DNA of 64,000 nt, taken from assembly GCA_963281155.1 (NCBI GenBank), contig CAUJLY010000003.1, positions 2,294,001 through 2,358,000 of the forward strand, given 5' to 3'. The translations under genes were made by a program, and so were the position numbers. Under the pieces are notes generated by a model, which saw nothing but the letters and a program-made list of their open reading frames with translations, was not told the DNA's origin and ran no database searches. Shown here one piece after another: positions 58,051 through 64,000 of this stretch. The stretch comes from Rhabditophanes sp. KR3021 (lineage: Eukaryota > Nematoda > Chromadorea > Rhabditida > Alloionematidae). How positions within the stretch are numbered: position 1 is the first letter of the stretch; each line of letters begins with the position of its first letter.

Positions 58051-60573
58051 ATGTCGCATGGCTCAATGGATGTATCAAAAGATCCATGCAACAACTATCC
58101 AGACTTGGAGCAACAGAAAAATGATATTTTATACAATAGACAATCAACCTCCCTAGACTATTCTTCAGCCGTTGACTCCAACACTTCACCTTCAATCACA
58201 GCAGCTTCATTGGCGGCAGCAGCTTATAATAATGCAAACTATGGTAATGGTACTGATTTTAGAAACAATATTGCCGCTGCCCAAGCTCACCAATACTTCA
58301 ATCCTTATAACTTTGCATCTAACTCTGGAGTAATTCCAAATATGGGTTCGGCAAATCTTTACAGCACAGCTCAACATAATTCGCACTTTAATTCTCATAT
58401 GTTTCCAGTTCCTACCTCGAGTCCGGAAGGTGGTATAGTATCAGAACATACCTTAAAAATCATCGAAGGGGGCGAAGTTCGTATGAATTCAAAAGGAAAG
58501 AAGATTAGAAAGCCTAGAACAATTTACTCATCTGCTCAATTAAAGGAGTTGCAGAAGAAGTTTCATAAAACACAATATTTAGCCTTGCCAGATCGGGCTG
58601 AATTAGCTACATTATTAGGCTTAACACAGACTCAAGTGAGTTATTTAAAATTTAATTATATGGGTTCGTGGTTGGGTTCATTGCTATCGCCACTTTTGTC
58701 ACCTTATATAACCCTATTAACCGCTTAATCCCCTCTATTACCTTTTATGAGCTTATTAGTTGTTTTTGATGGTACCGCTCACACCACGACTACTACCGTT
58801 TGAGTATTTCTTTGCGGCATATAAAGTGAAAATATTATGTGCCTCAAGCATAATGTGTAATTGGCACCTTCAAAACGATAATTAGTACCTTCATCATTTT
58901 TATTTATCCCAATATTATAAAAACGGATGCTTTCCTTCCTAGACACATCTAATTATCTTGGTGATAAATTTGAACGTGAGCTTGGTAAATATTATTTAAA
59001 ATGAATGTCGTATCTTCCTTATCTTACCATCCCATCTGTAGAACTTCAAATAGTGATGTACACCTGTCAAGGGTGTAGAAATATCTACGTAACTCACTAC
59101 CATAGAGGCAAGCACCTGTCTTTTGAGGTGACAACAAAATAGAATAAAAACGTATGTGCCAATGTTTTTTTTGATGAAGTCATACGATTGTTAGGTAGTT
59201 TGATAGTTGCGTCATGGATGGAATAGTCTCAATCTGGTGTCGGAGTTTTGTGGCATGAAAAGAGCATTGTTGGTAATGTAAGAGTATTCCAGAATCATCA
59301 GTACATTTTAAGTTCGAAGTAGTTGTAATGCATTTTGGTACCTAACAGATAATTTGATACCTTTTGTGGTATCTAAACAATTTGATATTTAGAGCCACAA
59401 ACTTACACCAGGAATATTACTCAATGTATTGTCGTTCCTTCCGTTTAAATCTAGATTTTTCTCAAACCAAGTGCTCTTATTATTCAATATTCCAAGAATA
59501 TATTAACTTTTCTGATAAACATGTAGCACTTTATGGCAAGAGTTATACAGAATGTACATATGCATAGGTCAGAACGAAAACACGAGAATGTTCCACTTAA
59601 GCTAGATTACAGTAAAATTTGTAAAATAAAAGATACAGATTTCGCCATTATCTATCTAATTAAATGTTTGAATCACAAATTATTTACTTAACTATTGTAG
59701 CGCTATTTGAGACCTACATTTTAAGCTATTGAACGACATTTCTTGATAACTTGTATGATCATGTAAATCAGTAGTATAAACAATTTCAAAAAATTACAAA
59801 ATCCTTTTTATGTGACAAGCCTCGTCCAATGCCTAGGTATAAAAATCAGTTTTTAGTGTCATTGAATTCAGTTTTTATCCAGAATCTGAAAGTAATAGCT
59901 TTATTCTTTTATTGCACGTATATTTTGACATAAATGGGGAAAGTACTATAAATTTAGCGAACGAGATCTCATAAATCCGCCCGTGATATAAAGCTAATAA
60001 TTTTGACACAGCTAATCGGTATAATTTTAAATAAAAATATGGTTCCAAAACCGGAGGTCTAAGCATAAGAAGCTGAATAAAAATGGAGAAGAAATCGAGG
60101 ATGACGAAGATGATGAAATGAATGGTGGTGATACATCATCATCAAATGCCGATGGAACGGGATCTCCTGACGCATCAGAATTAGCAAAACATTCATTAAC
60201 ATCTGGAACTAAAAATTCCCCAAATATTACCGTAAATGGAATAAATAATCAAAATATTCCTATCAAATCTGAAATGAGTGCAGATCCAATTTTACCTTCA
60301 AATCTTTCCTGGAATTTGGGGTCGGGAGGTCCAAATTTCTCAATGCTCGCAGTTTCAAATGCCAATCAAATAAACAATACTTATAACACATCGGCCTTTT
60401 TACATCCTATCAATCCAGCATTTTGTTTACCGAATAATGGAGCCTACCCCGAAGCTTTTGGACGCTACAACCCTTCAGATCCAACATATGACATGAAACC
60501 ATTTCCAACCTCAGACTATGCCTACCATCAAAGTCAATACTTCGGTGGTCAAACACAGCCTCCTTACAGTTAA
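58051..60573 (+). CDS. DLX: Distal-less/DLX homeobox transcription factor
   Basis: Exon 58051-58635 (donor GTGAGT) and exon 60031-60573 give 375 residues. The homeodomain starts [20 protein letters not shown] and continues with [20 protein letters not shown] and, across the intron, [17 protein letters not shown], which is diagnostic of the Distal-less family (QYLALPERAELA, SLGLTQTQ). The intron falls between positions 44 and 45 of the homeodomain, as in many homeobox genes. The N-terminus is Asn/Ser/Ala-rich and the C-terminus is Asn/Pro-rich, preceded by an acidic run ([10 protein letters not shown]). Distal-less genes pattern appendages and the nervous system. The acceptor before 60031 reads TTTTAA with no AG, so either the splice is non-canonical or the base is an error or variant. 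Intron 58636-60030 (1395 nt) holds nothing I can name. Confidence 0.9.
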
Positions 60574-61488
60574 ATAGAAACCATGTGAAGTTTTCTCTTT
60601 GAAATAATTATCAACTCAACTCCCTGAAAGTTTTAAAAATATTAAAAGAAGATGAACAATTGTTTAGTTTGTTTTATTTATGTGTCATAGATAAAAAATG
60701 ATTCGAATTAATAATATAATGGCCGAAGAAAATTGTATCATATAGTAAAAAATCCACATCATCAGCTTTAAATTTTGATAATTTTTATGTCTCTCATCAT
60801 TCCTCTCTTTTTTGCTATATTATTATATTATTTTATATATGAACACATAGAGCAGCACACATATTTTATATAAATTTATTTTTTGACTTGAAGTGCATTT
60901 AAACGTATACTGTATATTATTAGTGTGTTGGAGTCAAGATATATAAAACTGCACAACACAAAAGCAGTCATTGACATCACCATTTTTAGACAAGTTTTAA
61001 CTGAATGATAACGTGTGTAGGATGTTGACAATTGAGCACAAGTTTTTGTTGAAAAAGAAGAGAAGTATAACGAATGTGATATTATTTTATATTTTTGATG
61101 ATTGGAACTGTTCTAGTTGAGGGAAATTGAAATAAATAAATTTTAAATACATATTACCTATTCGGTGTAAAAAGTTCAATTTCCTTAAACCGGCAATTAC
61201 CACCTTTTTCCTTAAAGGACTTTGTCATTTTGTTTTATCAAATTGGTATCTATTTTTATCCTAAAATGTCCTTCTTTCCAAACCTATAATTACGGGATGA
61301 ACAATTTATTTAACTTTTATTCAAAATAATATAAATTTATTTAAAATATACTTGGCTAACGGAAAGACGATATTACACTTGAGAATTAAAAAAGTAATTA
61401 AAGTTTTATTGAAATGAAAAAATATGGATGGATATATTCAATTAATTGTTGAAATGAAACAAAATTACATATTATTGGTGGTTTTATT
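60574..61488. other. Convergent intergenic region, DLX to acyltransferase
   Basis: 915 nt of very AT-rich sequence between the 3' ends of two convergent genes, probably both 3' UTRs (AATAAA at about 61134). No other feature is recognised. Confidence 0.45.
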
Positions 61489-63943
61489 TCACTTATCATC
61501 TGCTCTAAGACGCCCCAAGTCTAATGAATTTTGTTGAGTGTGTGCTGCTGTTGATAAGTGACGACGGCGGTCTGAGAATTTGAAAAGATTTCGGATAGGG
61601 CGAGAGATGGCAACATCGACAATTGTAGATAGGACGATTGACACGACGAGAGTTCCTACACCCGTGCAGATCTTTAATTATAAATGAAGATAGTTATTCT
61701 TAATTTTGAGTAAACTTACAAAAGCTAAGCCGGTTCCGTAGAAAGGTCTGTGAAGGGATGAAAAAAAGTAAAGAGCCACTGGTTCAGAAATTAAGAAAAT
61801 AACGTAAGATAATTTTGACAGGGGATGGAATATTCTCCACGATAAAAATACTCCAATAACTAAAAGACAAGTATGTAAATAAATAAGTATACGAGTAATT
61901 AGACTTACAAGAAGTTTTTCTGTCAATCGTATAAATCAAAACTAAGCAAAATAATGCCCACAACGGGGGGGACACAGTAGCATAAATTGGGTAAAATACA
62001 TTCCAACTAGTAATTGACGTACTAATGAAAGGAAATGGTGCCCAAATTACAAAAACGGCGATTAATCCAAGAATCGCATAAACTCCTAAGTAAACAGATT
62101 GGGAAACGTTGTGGTTTGATTGAATGTAAAAGGAAAAAAGAAATCCTATAAAGTATGAAGCTGCGTGTGAATAAGGTTTAATTAACACATTATTAATGTA
62201 ATTGATAGCTGCAAACTCGGTAACAAACAGATGTGTTGGAATCAAAGTTGGTGGAGTTTGTTTGGCAATTGTAGTAATTAATGTGTATATAATTGAAATT
62301 GAAATTAAAGCAATCGTACTTCCGATGGCAATTTTCCTGTGATTTTTTGTCAAGTATAAGAGCACCATTAAAATGAGAAAGAGTTGAGCTTCATTTGCTA
62401 TTAAATAACTTCCATCGAGACACTGCAAAGTAATCAACATTGAAAAAGATTAAGATATTCCCAAAAAGTGATTAATGATGTGGCAATAAATATTATGTGA
62501 TGAATTACTTTTTTACCATATATCGAACAATTTATTAAACAATTTTTGTGTTCTTGTATGATAATTGTTGTGTGCGCCACTTAATTATAGGCACACACCA
62601 AAAAGTAATCCATTATGTTTGGGTAAAGTAAACGAGTATGGCAAAACATTTTAAGGGACATTGTAATTATCTAGATTATTTGATGGTTTATTGAAAGGAA
62701 TGTTTTTGTGCATGTTTATTTCGTTTGTTTGTATGATTCATAGCGCGGTTGGCATTGAACTTATTTGGGTAGTCATTAAAGTACGTATTTAAATAATATC
62801 TAACTTTAAAGGAACATGCTTATTGGTCATTTTTTAATAAATGCAACAATTTCATTTGACTAAAATGATATTCTGCTTCCAATGACACCTATTTCAGCAT
62901 TAGAAAACGTTTTTGTAAATTTGATGAATGCAATAGATTTTTATATAAAAGTGAGCTCTTCAATTTACTTAAAATTGAATTTTGGATCAAATAAATTTTA
63001 TTAGATGAAGTGTTTAAATAGTTTAAAATGTAGCCTTTTTATAAGTCTACAAGACGTGACTAATCGCATAAAATTAAAATAACACAAAAAACAAACTTTT
63101 TTACCCCTGACTTACGGGTACTAAATAAATGAAAATTTACTTTCAAATATGGATTAGATCGAGATACAAAAATAATGTTAGATTGGATTTTCATAATAAT
63201 CTCCAAAAACACTACAAATTGGAAAATATGAAAAAGTACATACTTCTACTTCCAAAACAATTTAGTGTATTAAGATCAAACGTCACGAACTTTTTCGAAA
63301 AATTGGTTCAATTAGTCAAAAATAATTTAGTCATTTAAACCCAAAACAATATAAATATAATTGTTACATGTGCTAAGGTCGAGAAGTACCATATCAAATT
63401 AACGAATATTCAATTAACTGAGCTCATATAACACCCAAAAAAGTAATGTATTGTAGGTATAAACAAAGAACGTTTCGATTTACATTAAGACGTGGTAAAA
63501 TGAGAATGATAATGACCATACAAATAAACATACCGTTTCGTTGTAGTTAAAGAAATTGTTAATAAACAATAATTCTTTCCAAAATTCACGTGCACACCTG
63601 TCGGCCATTGCTGAATGTGACCACATGGGTCCAGATCCGACTCGAACAAAGAGCAATGTTGTGAAAAGAAGGATAAATGCATACATTGGGAAAATACGAA
63701 CAGCTCTATCTAAAACCAATTGCAGCATATTTTTGAATGAATTTACATGAATGTGTAATCTTAGAGTTGTTGCCAAAGCTGACAGCACCAACAATCCATC
63801 GACATGATAAAGATAATTGATAATTGGTTGAGCTCTGAAATCTTTATTAAAAGAATATAAGAAACTAGCGTTTTCCATGTACGGAGCCATGATGTTGAAT
63901 ACATTTCCAATTACAAGCATAACAACTGAAATGAATTGAATTC
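61489..63943 (-). CDS. NRF-6-type membrane acyltransferase (acyltransferase 3 family), partial
   Basis: Exons on minus: 63943-63534, 62422-61909, 61859-61720 and 61671-61489. Phases agree throughout. The exon at 63943 begins in phase 1 after acceptor TTCCAG, so at least one more exon lies outside the window. The piece has about 415 residues and many hydrophobic helices. Landmarks of the NRF-6/acyltransferase 3 family are HVDGLLVLSALATTLRL (D-x-F/L-x-LSG region), the DRAVRIFPMYAF helix, GSGPMWSHSA with WKELLFINNFF, then CLDGSYLIANEAQLF (C-x-x-x-x-YLANDMQ-like, formed across the 62423-63533 intron), FLSWRIFHPLSKLSY and ISRPIRNLF. In nematodes NRF-6 acts in lipid and drug uptake. The substrate here is unknown. 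An N-terminal NRF domain would lie outside the window. Confidence 0.9.
62423..63533. other. Long intron of the acyltransferase gene
   Basis: 1111 nt, much longer than the other introns of this gene (47 to 50 nt). Only AT-rich sequence with short frames is seen (for example plus-strand 63129-63338). I find no antisense relic comparable to those in other long introns. Confidence 0.45.
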
Positions 63944-64000
63944 CTGGAATGTGATAAATTGCGATTAGTTAATAATATATGCTTTTAAACAAATTTGCAA

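Overview
This is a stretch of nuclear DNA from a bilaterian animal with compact, AT-rich genes. The evidence is the gene set (Phox2-type and Distal-less homeobox genes, CC2D2A of the ciliary transition zone, RSK, CDK12/13, CD36, dynactin p62, RPS20, MPC1) and GT-AG introns that are mostly 39 to 51 nt long. There is no operon structure and no bacterial signal. A reduced, ciliated animal such as an orthonectid would fit the short introns and small proteins, but that is inference and the species is not identified.

Layout. 1-312 is the end of a membrane protein. A PDCD6/ALG-2 gene (620-1202, minus) is followed by about 4 kb of unannotated DNA, then an RSK gene (5360-12840) with two candidate first exons. 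A housekeeping cluster follows: HIBADH, ATP synthase delta and a very divergent alpha-tubulin (13567-17165). From 17166 to 21768 there is no convincing gene, but 17940-18810 holds an array of ten GTCGCAAA boxes, at least nine of them directly followed by an arm with a complementary partner downstream. Next come an unknown coiled-coil protein, DCTN4, a UDP-glycosyltransferase, a GLUT-type sugar transporter, PTTG1IP (minus) and another unknown coiled-coil protein (21769-31430). From 31652 to 47328 lie an SMCR8/folliculin-like DENN protein, Phox2-like, RPS20 (minus), CC2D2A, a NADAR-domain protein, CDK12/13 and MPC1. A CD36/LIMP-2 family gene fills 47491-52305 (minus). After a 5.7 kb gene-poor interval come a Distal-less gene (58051-60573) and a NRF-6-type membrane acyltransferase (61489-63943, minus) that runs off the window.

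Part 2 highlights. (1) The GTCGCAAA hairpin array has arms that differ between copies but stay complementary, so a structured RNA is possible. (2) Decayed coding-like fragments sit in introns of four host genes, and all seven intronic fragments are antisense to their host. (3) A few exon junctions do not resolve with canonical splicing, including a Distal-less acceptor without AG. (4) An alpha-tubulin lacks the Lys40 region. (5) A NADAR enzyme is present in an animal genome. All functional calls rest on motif recognition by eye. No search was run.
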